Assembly: GCA_023150895.1 (NCBI GenBank)
Contig: JAKLJY010000049.1
Coordinates: 1-56,316, forward strand
Length of the DNA stretch: 56,316 bases
Origin: Myxococcota bacterium
GTDB lineage: Bacteria > Myxococcota_A > Bradymonadia > UBA7976 > UBA1532
Direction: 5' to 3'
Below, one piece after another: positions 1-10,165 of this stretch (position 1 is the stretch's first letter; each line of letters begins with the position of its first letter). Position numbers and translations under genes: made by a program. Under the pieces are notes generated by a model, which saw only the letters and a list, made by a program, of their open reading frames with translations, had not been told where the DNA came from and did no database searches.

Positions 1-402
1 AGCACGGCCGTGGCGAGCGCGGCGGCGATGGCGAGCGCGGCGGCGAGCGAAGGTGCGGCCCCCGCGAGCGCGGCCGGCTCCGAGGCGGCCAAGGCCCTCG
101 AGGGCATGGCGGCGGCCCTCGGTGCGGCGGCCGGCGCCCAGGGCGGCACGCCCTGCGAGCAGGCCTACAACGGCATCGAGGCCATGGTGAAGGCCATGGA
201 GGCCAAGATGGGCCCCGGCAAGTCCAAGCCCCTGCCCCCCAAGGACAAGTTCGTGGCCGCCTGTGGCGAGCTCCCCGAGACCGTCCAGAAGTGCATGAGC
301 ATGAACTACGCCATGGCGAACCAGCAGGAGTGCCAGGACGCCCAGGCCAAGATGGATCCGGCCGCCAAAGAGAAGTTCAAGGCCGCGATGGGCGGCATGT
401 GA
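1..402 (+). CDS. Ala-rich Cys-containing protein, 5'-truncated by window edge
   Basis: The frame is open from base 1, so the true start lies upstream; the first in-frame GTG is at 10 but nothing marks it as the start. The visible part begins with a low-complexity Ala/Ser/Met tract of about 45 residues. A compact C-terminal half follows with four Cys (in CEQAY, AACGELP, QKCMSM and QECQDA) and many Lys and Met. The Cys spacing suggests a small disulfide-bonded helical domain in an exported protein. I do not recognise a family. The Ala-rich tract may be a linker after an export signal outside the window. It ends with TGA about 30 bases before the convergent kinase gene. Confidence 0.6.
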   Translation, partial: STAVASAAAMASAAASEGAAPASAAGSEAAKALEGMAAALGAAAGAQGGTPCEQAYNGIEAMVKAMEAKMGPGKSKPLPPKDKFVAACGELPETVQKCMSMNYAMANQQECQDAQAKMDPAAKEKFKAAMGGM

Positions 403-431
403 GGTCGCCGCCGGGCCGGCTCACGGCCCGG

Positions 432-1717
<1,286 letters not shown>

Positions 1718-1721
<4 letters not shown>

Positions 1722-4003
1722 GGTGAACTCGTCGGCAGAGGCTCGGCGGAGACGAACGCGATGAAGGTATAGGCGAACGCCCCGGTTGCCGCGGATCGCC
1801 CGCCGAATCCGACGGAGAGGCGCCCGTCGAGGACGTCGACCTCGCCCTCGTAGACGAACGTCGGCGCGGCGTCCGTCGTGACGTGGTCGACGACGACGGG
1901 GCGGCCCTCGAGACTCAGATTGTGGGGATCGTCCGGATAACCGCGGGCCGGTCGCCCGAGCCCGACACGCACGCGGTAGCGCCCCGGTGCCAGGCCGAGT
2001 TCGAAGAGTGCGGGGCGTCCGAAGTCGTCGTACAGATAGCTGCGCGAGAGCACGTCGAAGCCCTCGACGTCGTCGTAGCCCGACCGGGCGATGCCCGGAT
2101 CACCGACGTGCTCGCCCGTGAAACCGAAGCGGCGCGCGGCGTCCCACGGGGCCCAGCCGGCCTTCTCCCAGGTGTTTCCGTCGACCTGCAGGGGCGTGGC
2201 GGCGGGCTCGCCGGCCGGATCCTGGAAGTTCACGTACCGGCTCTCGGGCGGCGTGCCGGGATCGACTGCGAGCTGCGGTAGATCGGGGCGCTCGCCGCCG
2301 AGGTACGCGCCGAGTCCGTCCCGGAGGCTGGCGAGCACCGCCGGATCCCGGTTCCAGTCCGTCAGGCTGGAGGCGACGCCCGCAACCGTGCGATCGACCG
2401 CCCCGTCGGCCCCGGGCGTGGGGTGGCGACCGCCGTTGGCCAGGTAGAGGTACTCGTAGTCCTCGAAGCCGTCGCGCAGCGCCAGCGCGCGCAGATTCGG
2501 GCGCCCCCCGGGGAAGAAGCGATCGCCGTCGTAGTAGGCCCAGCCGCGGGCCCGCAAGCGCCACGACACCCACGGGATCACGCGCGCGTGCAGGGTGTCC
2601 CGCGTCGGGCTCGTCGGGTTGAAGTAGGGCTCCGGGTCGTGATCGAGGCTGTAGAGCCAGAGTTGCTCGCCGAAGTCGCGCTGCCGCGTTTGCGCATAGG
2701 CCGGCTCCAGGTGTTGCAGGGCGGCGATCCAGATGTCGTAGCCACATGCCCCGCCGGCGTCCTCGGCGATGGCCGGCGTCGGCTGCTCGCTGATGGCAAT
2801 GCGCAATTCGGGCGCCGCGGCGCGCACCAGACGGCACAGATGGGCCGCGAGGCGGGCGTCCTCGGGCGTCTGCGGTTCGTTCTGCAAGTAGGCGTAGGTG
2901 CGGTCCGCGAGCCCGGCATCGCGCAGGTAGGCCCCGAGGGCGGTCAGCCAGGCGGACCACGCGGCATTGAACGCCGGCGTGCCGAACGCATCGCCGCGGG
3001 CCTCACCACAAAACGCCGCCGGGCGCGGCGTGGCGTTGTCGACGAACTGGAAGATCGACGCATCGGGGAAGCCCGAACCGTCGAAGCCGTCTCCGAGCAG
3101 CACATGCCGTGCGAGCGCGCCGACCCCGTACTCGGGCGGCTCGTCGGGCTCGTCGTAGAGGCCCGCGCAGCGCCGCGGGTTGCGATCCGAGTCCCAGGTG
3201 ATGTCCCACCGGAAGCTGCTCGGCCAGACGGGGTTCGCCGGGGTCAGGCGCAACCCGAGCAGCATCGCCCGCGCGTCGTCGGCGTCGCCGTCCGGGGGGA
3301 TCAGCGCGCCCATGTCCAGGTTGACCTGGCTCGAGAAGTGGAGCTCGCGGGGCAGTTCGAAGTCGAAGACGTGCACCGTCAGCGGGATCTCGACCGCCGG
3401 GCGTCCGGGGCGGGCGAGGACCAGCACGCCCGCGTGCTCCCCCGGCGCGACGGCTTCGCGCGGCACGCGCACGTCCACCAGCAGCGCGGCGTTTCCGGCC
3501 GCGGCCAGCGGCCAGGGAGTGTCGGGGCGCAGGGGGGTCAGCGTGTCGCCGAAGCCGTCCGTGAACCCGACCCCGTAGACCGTCGCCTCGAAGGCCAAGA
3601 GACCCTGCAACCGCGCCGTCACCGCGCCCTCACCGGGGCCGAGCGACAGCCAGACGCTCTCGGCCTCGCCCCGGGCCGCGGCGACGCGCAAACCGCTGCG
3701 GGGGGCGCCGGGGGGCAGGGTCGGATCCGCGCGCGGACTCAGGGCCGGCGGCCCCGTGAAGAGGGGCCAATCCGCGGGGCTCTCGGCAATGGGATGGGCG
3801 GGATCCGGGGGGGTCGACGGACCCACCGACGGGCCCGCGTCCGAGGGGTTCGCCGCCGTACCGCCGCCCCCGCTGCTCGGTGTCCCTCCGCCACCGCCCG
3901 CACCGACGCCCCCGTCGATCCCGGCAATCTCGCCGCCGCCACCGCCACCGCAGGCCAAGACGGCGATGGTCGTGAGGACGAGCCCAAGCGAAGGGCGCCT
4001 CAC
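1718..4003 (-). CDS. DUF4091 lipoprotein, glycoside-hydrolase-like
   Basis: 761 residues. The N-terminus is a lipoprotein signal (hydrophobic VLTTIAVLAC, Cys at about 18) followed by Gly-rich and Pro-rich linker to about residue 75. The core has the DUF4091 pattern: an early beta-rich part, a TIM-barrel-like middle with LQNEPQTPEDA (Asn-Glu typical of barrel hydrolases), then WVSWRLRARGWAYY and the closing LRDGFEDYEYLYL. The last ~170 residues look like a malectin-like carbohydrate-binding beta domain. It is probably a surface or periplasmic polysaccharide-acting protein; the substrate is unknown. The GTG start shares GTGA with the stop of moeA, and its own stop overlaps the kinase start, so all three are coupled. 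Family assignment rests on the C-terminal DUF4091 signature. Confidence 0.82.
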
Positions 4004-5244
4004 GGCACGCTCAGGCGGCTCGCCGGCTCGTCCGGTCCGAGGAGCATCACCGTCACGCGTTCGCCCGCCGCGGCGGCCGCGCAGCCCGCCGGTCGCACGA
4101 TGAAGGCGTCCGCGCCGGCCAGGCTCGAGAGGGCGCCGCTGCCCTGCGCGCGCCCCGCATCGACGTGCAGCTCACCCCCCGTGTCCCATCGCACGCTCGC
4201 CCGCAGGTATTCGGTGCGGTTGCCACCGGCGGGGAGGGCGGCCGCCGTCAGGCCCATCGTCGGGCGGCGCAGACAGCCCGCGTGCCCCGCGAGCCGAAGC
4301 AGCGCGGGCCGAACGAAGACCTCGAACGTCACCAACGCGCTGATCGGATTGCCGGGCAGTCCGAACGCGTACGCCGCGCCGATCTGGCCGAAAAGCAGCG
4401 GTTTGCCCGGCCGGATGGCGACTTTCCAGAACGACAGCGCGCCGCCGGCGAGCTGTCTGAGCACCGGCCCGACGTGGTCGTGATCCCCGACGCTCGCCCC
4501 GCCGCTGGTGAGGAGGACGTCCGTCGATGCGGCGGCGTCGCGCAGGGCGTGCTCCGTGGCCTCGCGGTCGTCTCGCAGGATGGGCAGGATGCGCGGCTCG
4601 CCCCCGGCCGCTCGCACGGCCGCCGCGAGCGCCCAGGCGTTGGTGTTGGCGATCTGTCCCCGGCCGGGCTCGCCCGCGTCGATCTCGACGAGCTCGTTGC
4701 CGCTGCTGACGATGGCCACGCGGGGGGCGCGATGGACGGCCACGCTCAGGCGGCCCTGCGCGGCGATGAGCGCGAGATCACCCGGTGTCAGGGGGCGCCC
4801 CGGCGCGAGCACGGCCTGTCCCGGCTCGACGTCCGAGCCCGCTCGCCGGATGTTGTCCCCGACGCGCGGCACGCTCCGGAACGTGACGCGGCCCGGGGTG
4901 GCCTCCGTGTCCTCCTGAATGACCACGGTGTCCGCGCCCGGTGGGATGGGCGCGCCGGTGAAGATGCGCACGGCCGCTCCGGGAGGCAGGGGGCGCTCGC
5001 CCGCGTCACCGGCGGCCACCGCGTCCGCTACGGGCAGCGTCGTGCCCGGGGCGGTCGCGTCCGCGGCCCGCAGTGCGTACCCGTCCATCGCCGAGTTGTC
5101 CCAGGCGGGCAGGCGGCGGGTCGCGATGACGGACTCGGCGGCCACGCGACCGGTGGCGGCCAGGAGATCGACCCGCTCGGCGCCGAGGGGCAGGACCCGG
5201 GCGAGGATGGCATCGAGGGCTTCGGAGACGGACAGGAGGCTCAT
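4000..5244 (-). CDS. moeA: Molybdopterin molybdenumtransferase MoeA
   Basis: 414 residues, the normal length for MoeA. It inserts molybdate into adenylylated molybdopterin to finish the molybdenum cofactor in the cytoplasm. Seen: the family N-terminus with LPAWDNSAMDGYAL (about 43-56), FTGAPIPPGADTVV in the next domain, the MoCF-fold centre with SSGNELVE and LLTSGGASVGDHDHV, then GLPGNPISALVTFEVF and a C-terminal beta-barrel (domain IV). It lies 30 bases after the LysM transglycosylase and is coupled downstream to a lipoprotein unrelated to molybdenum, so the operon does not reveal the user. The only molybdoenzyme in the window is the NXR-like complex about 10 kb away. Confidence 0.97.
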   Translation of the reverse strand: MSLLSVSEALDAILARVLPLGAERVDLLAATGRVAAESVIATRRLPAWDNSAMDGYALRAADATAPGTTLPVADAVAAGDAGERPLPPGAAVRIFTGAPIPPGADTVVIQEDTEATPGRVTFRSVPRVGDNIRRAGSDVEPGQAVLAPGRPLTPGDLALIAAQGRLSVAVHRAPRVAIVSSGNELVEIDAGEPGRGQIANTNAWALAAAVRAAGGEPRILPILRDDREATEHALRDAAASTDVLLTSGGASVGDHDHVGPVLRQLAGGALSFWKVAIRPGKPLLFGQIGAAYAFGLPGNPISALVTFEVFVRPALLRLAGHAGCLRRPTMGLTAAALPAGGNRTEYLRASVRWDTGGELHVDAGRAQGSGALSSLAGADAFIVRPAGCAAAAAGERVTVMLLGPDEPASRLSVP

Positions 5245-5274
5245 GGGCGTGCTCGGGCGGGGACGGGGGTCGGA

Positions 5275-7245
5275 TCAGGGCAGCTTCAGGACCTGTCCGA
5301 CGCGCAGGGTGTCGCGGTTGCCCAGGCCGTTGGCTCGGCGCAGCGCGGCTTCGGTGATGCGGTGTCGGCGGGCGATGCGGCTGAGGGTATCGCCCTTTGC
5401 AACCCGGTGCGTGCCCCGGTCGGCGTGTCCGGCGCGACCGGCGCGGTCCCCCGCTGCGCTCGCGCGCGACCGGTCGGAGGCGGGGGCGGGGCGGTCGAGG
5501 ACCGGCACTTTGAGCACCTGCCCGGGCTTCGCGGCGGACTGGGGCCCCAGGCCGTTCTCGGCGCGCAGGGCCGCCAGGCTGACCCCGTAGCGTTTGGCGA
5601 TCTTCCAGAGCGTCTCGCCCTTGCCGACGGTGTGGTCGACGCGGCGGGTGCCCGCCGGTCGGTCGTCGCGCGCGTGGGCGAGGGCGTTGTCGGCGGCGGC
5701 GCTGCCGGCCGTGACGGCCGTGACCCGGCCCGCCGGCACGACGATGGCCCGCGAGAGGTCGAAGTCGGGCGCGACGAAAAGGCGCAGCGCCATGCCGCGG
5801 TGGACGGGCGCTTGGGGATCGAGGCCGTTCCACAGGCCGACATCACCCGGCGAGACCTGGAAGAACGCAGCGATTTCGCCGACCTCCATCTTGTCCGGGA
5901 CCGGGAAGAAGACCTCCTGACGACCGAGCGGGTCGATCTGCAGGCCCGGATCCGTGCGCACCAGGAGCGGTGCGGGCTCGGGCGCCACGGGCCGGCCATC
6001 GGCGGGCACCAGGATGGTCTGCCCGGCCCGCGGCTCGCCGTCGGGCAGCTCGTTCAGGCGGCGCAGCGCCGTCTGCGTCACCCCGCGGGCGGCGGCGACG
6101 TCCTTCAGGCGTTCGCCGAACCGCACGACATGCTCCGCAAAAACGCGCCCCTGGATCTCACGGGTGTCGACGTGTTCATGGAAACGATCGAGGGCGCCCG
6201 CCGGGATGACCACCGGCCACTCGGGTACACCCGGCGGGGTGAAGCCGCGCCGCAGCTCGGGGTTCAGCTCGGCGAGCGTGTCCTCGGGCAGGTCCAGCGC
6301 ACGGGAGAGCGCGCGCAGGTCCCGCCCCCCCGACAGATGGACCGTCGCCGTGGCGACCGGAGCCTCGGGGCGGATCTGGTCGAAGCCGTACCGCGCGGGA
6401 TCACGACCGATGATCATGGCGGCCATGATCTTGGGCACGTAGCGCGTCGTGCCCAAGGGCAGCGCCCCGGCCGCGGCCAGCGCCCAGAAGTCGCGCTCGC
6501 CGGTGCTCTCGATCGCGCGCGCCACCGTGCCCGGCCCGCAGTTGTACGCGGCGAGCGCGAGCGGCCAGCTCCCGAACTTCTTCTGGAGCATCAGGAGATA
6601 CCGGGCCGCGGCCTGGGTCGAACGCTCCCAGCTTCGGCGCTCGTCGAGCCACGCGTCGCGCCGCAGACCCATGGCCTGCCCGCTCTTGAGCACGAACTGC
6701 CAGGGCCCGACGGCCTGCGCGTGGCTGACCGCCGTCGGGTCGAAACCGCTCTCGATCATGGCGACGAAAACGAGCTCCGGGGGGGCGTCTTCCTTCGCCA
6801 GCCACGTCTCCAATCGCTGCCGATGGCGCCCCATGCGGGCGAGCCAGCGGGCCAGAATGTATTTGCCGCGACCCTGAAAGAAGCGCAGGTAGGCCTTGAC
6901 CGGGCCGTTGAGCACCACGGGGACGGTGAACCCCGAGAGCGGTGTGCCGCGCAGGAACTCCCCCGGCGGCGCGCCGGCCTGGCGGGCGATCGGCTCCGGC
7001 GCATCGAGCCAGGCCAGCCCGTCGAACGCGGGCCCGCAGCCGGGCTCCCCGGGGAGGCAGCGCTCGTCACCGGCGAGCGCTCCGAAGACTTCGGCTTCGA
7101 GGCGGTCGAGCGTCTCCCGCTCCGAGGCGGAGGACTCGGTCGCGGCGGACGCCGGGCCAGGGGCCGCCCGCGCCGCACCGCCGGCCGTCGATGCGACGGC
7201 GAGCAGCGCGAAGAGGCAGCCGCGCGTCAGTACTTCCAGAGCCAC
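5275..7245 (-). CDS. Membrane-bound-type lytic transglycosylase with LysM repeats (MltD-like)
   Basis: About 656 residues. The SLT domain (about 150-270) has VAMIESGFDP with the catalytic Glu at about 165, AVGPWQFV, and AAYNCGPGTV. Then come four LysM-like segments; the last two (VGKGETLWKIAKRYGVS and VAKGDTLSRIARRH) are canonical and the first two degenerate. It should cleave peptidoglycan glycan strands in the periplasm. The reading frame runs upstream to 7770 without a stop, but the GTG at 7245 gives an immediate signal peptide (LTRGCLFALLAVASTAGGAARA) and overlaps the preceding gene by 19 bases. A CTG at 7230 with a 4-base overlap is an alternative. Some members are lipoproteins; here the Cys at position 10 is not in a clear lipobox. 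Confidence 0.9.
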   Translation of the reverse strand: MALEVLTRGCLFALLAVASTAGGAARAAPGPASAATESSASERETLDRLEAEVFGALAGDERCLPGEPGCGPAFDGLAWLDAPEPIARQAGAPPGEFLRGTPLSGFTVPVVLNGPVKAYLRFFQGRGKYILARWLARMGRHRQRLETWLAKEDAPPELVFVAMIESGFDPTAVSHAQAVGPWQFVLKSGQAMGLRRDAWLDERRSWERSTQAAARYLLMLQKKFGSWPLALAAYNCGPGTVARAIESTGERDFWALAAAGALPLGTTRYVPKIMAAMIIGRDPARYGFDQIRPEAPVATATVHLSGGRDLRALSRALDLPEDTLAELNPELRRGFTPPGVPEWPVVIPAGALDRFHEHVDTREIQGRVFAEHVVRFGERLKDVAAARGVTQTALRRLNELPDGEPRAGQTILVPADGRPVAPEPAPLLVRTDPGLQIDPLGRQEVFFPVPDKMEVGEIAAFFQVSPGDVGLWNGLDPQAPVHRGMALRLFVAPDFDLSRAIVVPAGRVTAVTAGSAAADNALAHARDDRPAGTRRVDHTVGKGETLWKIAKRYGVSLAALRAENGLGPQSAAKPGQVLKVPVLDRPAPASDRSRASAAGDRAGRAGHADRGTHRVAKGDTLSRIARRHRITEAALRRANGLGNRDTLRVGQVLKLP

Positions 7246-7658
7246 CAGCTGCCATCCGTCTGCACGAGTACGGCGGTGTTCTCGCGGACCCCGGCCTGAT
7301 CGGCGAGGTACAGCTTGATTTCGCGCCCCTCGAGCGTGCCGTTGACGACGACGCGTTCTCCCATGACCCACCGCTGGATGTCGTAGGCCTTGAGCTGCGC
7401 GTCCACATCGGCGCGGTGTTCGTCGTAGAGGGCCCGCCGGTCGGGGTGGACGAGCAGGCGGAGCTGGCCCTTCTCGTTGCGGTTGAAGGCGTCGGCCCAG
7501 GACTGCGCCGTGCCCTCGGCCGTCTCGTGCGGGTAGCGGAGGACCTCCTTCACGCAGGCGGCGTTGAAGGCGAGCACGCCGGCGAGGCCGACGAAACCGG
7601 CGGCGCGGGCGAGAGCGCGCAGGCGCGAAGGGCGGGCGGGCGACGAGGGCATCGGCAT
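7227..7658 (-). CDS. Small exported protein, possible lipoprotein
   Basis: 143 residues. A basic N-terminus (PSRLRALARA) and hydrophobic stretch FVGLAGVLAFNAAC give an export signal; NAAC is a poor lipobox, so lipidation is uncertain. The mature part is about 105 residues with FNRNEKGQLRLLVHPDRRALYDEH and a C-terminal beta pattern ending DGSWWLWKY, like a small SnoaL/NTF2-like or DUF4878-type lipoprotein fold, but this is only a resemblance. It overlaps the start of the lytic transglycosylase by about 19 bases, so the two are translationally coupled and may act together at the cell wall. Confidence 0.75.
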   Translation of the reverse strand: MPMPSSPARPSRLRALARAAGFVGLAGVLAFNAACVKEVLRYPHETAEGTAQSWADAFNRNEKGQLRLLVHPDRRALYDEHRADVDAQLKAYDIQRWVMGERVVVNGTLEGREIKLYLADQAGVRENTAVLVQTDGSWWLWKY

Positions 7659-7721
7659 GCTCCGGAAAGAACCGGGCGCAGCATAGCGGCATTCCGGCGG
7701 GTCGCCAACCGGGCGCCCGTC

Positions 7722-8276
7722 TCAGGGCGTCCCGCAGGCGCCCGTGTACTGCAAGTCGAACTTCGCCCACCGGATGGCCGGATCGGCGCTCTGCCCGACG
7801 ATGACGCCGCGCAAGAACTCGTAGACGCGGAATCCGGCCGGGATCTCGAGGCGCGCGGTCTCTGCGCCCCGAGCCCAGGCCGCGGGCGAGCGGATGTCCC
7901 GGTAGATGACACCGAGGGGCTCGGGGGCGGGGTCGGCGCGTTGCGTCTCGAGGCGAAACGACCAGGCGCCCAGGTCCGTCACGGGGCGGTCATAGTCGGT
8001 GACCGCCGTCGCATGGGAGGGGGCGACGACGACGTCGATGACCATGAAGACCTGACCGGCGGGGCACGCGGGGATGTCGACATGCGGCGTCAGGCCGACG
8101 AGACGCCCGAACGTGTTGCGGATGGTGACGCCGCCTTCCAGTGTCTGCAGGCGGGTCACCCAGTTGCGGCGCTTCATGTCCGGCCCGGCGGCCGCGGGCG
8201 TGGCGAACAGGACGCCCACGGCGGCGAGGACGGCCACGGAGGTGGCGTGCGCCAGCGGCGCGCGAGGGCTGCGCAT
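7722..8276 (-). CDS. Exported protein of unknown function (DUF4352-like)
   Basis: 184 residues from ATG at 8276, chosen because GAGGAGA sits about 8 bases upstream; the longer open frame has no ribosome-binding site. A signal peptide (HATSVAVLAAVGVLFATPAAAG) is followed by a beta-rich domain with GGVTIRNTFGRL, VFMVIDVVVAPS and YDRPVTDLGAWSFRLE. This resembles DUF4352/telomeric-repeat-binding-like immunoglobulin folds of secreted bacterial proteins, in which a tolerant 'must be maintained' beta core precedes a property comparison strand. I do not claim a function. It is 63 bases upstream of the small lipoprotein gene and may begin the same minus-strand transcript. Confidence 0.72.
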   Translation of the reverse strand: MRSPRAPLAHATSVAVLAAVGVLFATPAAAGPDMKRRNWVTRLQTLEGGVTIRNTFGRLVGLTPHVDIPACPAGQVFMVIDVVVAPSHATAVTDYDRPVTDLGAWSFRLETQRADPAPEPLGVIYRDIRSPAAWARGAETARLEIPAGFRVYEFLRGVIVGQSADPAIRWAKFDLQYTGACGTP

Positions 8277-8378
8277 CGGCTTGTCTCCTCGGGTCATTCG
8301 TTCAGGGGGCCTAGCCTCGACCCCCGCGCGCTGCGCGGCCCCGTCGCGCGGCGACGCGCTTTGTGGCAGCTTTTCCCG

Positions 8379-9632
8379 ATGCACGTACCCGCTCGCGCCC
8401 GTTTCGCCCGTTTCGCCCTGTTCGCCGCCTCGCCGCTGCTCGCCGCCGCGCCGGCCTTTGCCGCCGCCCCGGCCGCACCCAAGCTCACCGCGGCCCAATC
8501 CGCCGAGCTGAAGGCCCGCGCGGCCGAGGTCCGGGCCCACCTGAACACGGGTCGGCGGGCGGTGCAGGCCAAGGACTTCGCCGCCGGTCTGCGGGCGTTC
8601 CAGGCCGCGCTCGCGCTCGATCCCGGCTCCGCGGCGGTTCTCGGCGAGCTGGCCTGGGCGGCGTTTCAACAGGGCAACATGGCCGAGGCCGAGAAGCAGG
8701 CCCGGCACGCCGCCGCGCTGACGGCGGATCCAAAGACGGCCGGCGCGGTGCTCTACACCCTCGGCCGCGCGCTCGAGGCGCGGGGCGACAAGACCGCCGC
8801 CGCCGAGACGTATCGCCGCTCGCTCACGCTGCGGGCCAACAAAACGGTGGAGGCCCGCCTGCTCGCGCTCGGGGTCGGCGGCCCGTCCGCGCCGGTACCC
8901 GCCGCGTGCCGTTTCGAGCGCTTCGACGGTCCGCTGCCGGCGGACCTCTGCGCGGCGTTCGTTGCGCGCGGCAAGTACCGCGTCGAGGACGGCACCGAGG
9001 GCGAGTCCCCGCCGGCGAGTTGCGACGGCGTCGGCGCGGCGCCGGCGGCGATCACCGTGTCCGGTTGGCAGGTGCGGCCCTTCGCGTTCTTCGCACCGAG
9101 CGAATACGGGGGCGGGTACGAGAGCCTGATGCTGGCCGTCGGCGGCCCCGGCGCCTGGTACACGACGCCCCTGGCGAGCGCGTGGATGCCGGGCATGGGC
9201 GGGGTCGACGGTCACGTGCTGGCGTACCCGCCCGAGGCGCGCGCCGACGCCCCCGCCGGGCCCCCGCAGGTGCTCGTGCGGTTCGAGTCGCACCGGACGG
9301 ACCGCGATCTCGGCTCGAACTCGATGGAGTACGACGGGTACTGGGGGCTGGGCATCGTTTCGCTCGCGCCGGAGGGCCCCCGCTGGCTCGGCGCGTTGGT
9401 CACCAAGGCCGAGAGCGGGGTTTCACAGGTGCTCGACGACCCCGACGAGCCCAAGGTCGAGCCGCGCTCCGCCACGCGCGAGATCGGGGCGGCCCCCGCG
9501 CCCGGGCTCGACGCGCTTCAGGTCATCCCCAAGATCGGGGCACCGCTCCTCCCGCCGGGGCGTCGCGTCTTCGGCGCGCTGCCGGCCCCGTGCGCGGCGG
9601 AGCTCGGCTTCACCTCGGCCGGGTTGCAGTGA
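8379..9632 (+). CDS. Periplasmic TPR-repeat protein
   Basis: 417 residues. The ATG at 8379 begins a signal peptide (ARFARFALFAASPLLAAAPAFAAAP). Residues about 40-165 hold three helical TPR units (for example GLRAFQAALALDPGSAAVLGE and LGRALEARGDKTAAAETYRR). The remaining ~250 residues are a globular domain with Cys in PAACRFERF, LPADLCAAF and PASCDG, suggesting disulfides in the periplasm. The last part has no family I recognise. TPRs imply protein-protein contact. It is transcribed toward the AlaX/unknown pair and its stop is only 6 bases from the convergent gene's stop, with no room for a separate terminator. Confidence 0.82.
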   Translation: MHVPARARFARFALFAASPLLAAAPAFAAAPAAPKLTAAQSAELKARAAEVRAHLNTGRRAVQAKDFAAGLRAFQAALALDPGSAAVLGELAWAAFQQGNMAEAEKQARHAAALTADPKTAGAVLYTLGRALEARGDKTAAAETYRRSLTLRANKTVEARLLALGVGGPSAPVPAACRFERFDGPLPADLCAAFVARGKYRVEDGTEGESPPASCDGVGAAPAAITVSGWQVRPFAFFAPSEYGGGYESLMLAVGGPGAWYTTPLASAWMPGMGGVDGHVLAYPPEARADAPAGPPQVLVRFESHRTDRDLGSNSMEYDGYWGLGIVSLAPEGPRWLGALVTKAESGVSQVLDDPDEPKVEPRSATREIGAAPAPGLDALQVIPKIGAPLLPPGRRVFGALPAPCAAELGFTSAGLQ

Positions 9633-9638
9633 CCCGCC

Positions 9639-10142
9639 TCAGAAGAGGTCCACCCAGCCATCCGCCGGCGGCAGCTCGTCATCGGGGCCGACGGCCGTCA
9701 GGTGCAGGTGCAGCACGACGAGCCCGTTGGGCCCCTCGATGCGCAACAGCTCGACGTAGTACCGACCCGCCGGCACCGGCGCTTGCACGACGTGCACCGC
9801 GTCCGTCTCCCAGTCCATCAGCTCGTAGGCGTCACGCACACAGAGCGTGCCGCTCGGGACGTCGAGGGGAAACCCGACGGCGATGAGCAGCCCCTCGGGC
9901 GCCTCGGACGGGGCCGGGCTCAGGAAGACCTGCACGAGGTAGTCGCGCTGCGGCTCGCCCGTCGTGAGCAAGACGGCGCGGGCCTGCGCCATGGCGGCCT
10001 CGAGGGCTTCGTGGTTGCGGCCCTGGGGGTGCCCGAAGCCCGGGCCCTCGATGAACGGGCGCACGACGTCGGCGTCGTAGGCCACCAGTCCGAGGCCGGT
10101 GGCGAAGCAGCAGAACGGGCCGATGCGTGTCGCGGCGTGCAT
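9639..10142 (-). CDS. Hypothetical cytoplasmic protein
   Basis: 167 residues with no signal peptide or membrane segment. It has an alternating alpha/beta pattern (ALEAAMAQARAVLLTTGEP, YLVQVFLSPAPSE, VVLHLHLTAVGPD) and an acidic C-terminus ending ADGWVDLF. No family recognised. It starts 23 bases from the divergent AlaX gene, so the two promoters must overlap or face each other in a very short space. Coding is supported by length, strand-appropriate GC use and tight packing between neighbours on both sides. Confidence 0.65.
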   Translation of the reverse strand: MHAATRIGPFCCFATGLGLVAYDADVVRPFIEGPGFGHPQGRNHEALEAAMAQARAVLLTTGEPQRDYLVQVFLSPAPSEAPEGLLIAVGFPLDVPSGTLCVRDAYELMDWETDAVHVVQAPVPAGRYYVELLRIEGPNGLVVLHLHLTAVGPDDELPPADGWVDLF

Positions 10143-10165
10143 GGCGTCGAGTATGCTTCGGTTCC

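Noticed and set aside
4165-7299. 1044-codon plus-strand frame over moeA and the lytic transglycosylase
   Set aside because: Arg/Gly/Ala-rich shadow without motifs; both minus-strand genes are clear families.
6942-8378. Long upstream extension of the TPR gene frame
   Set aside because: Low-complexity Arg/Pro sequence overlapping real minus-strand genes; the signal peptide starts at 8379.
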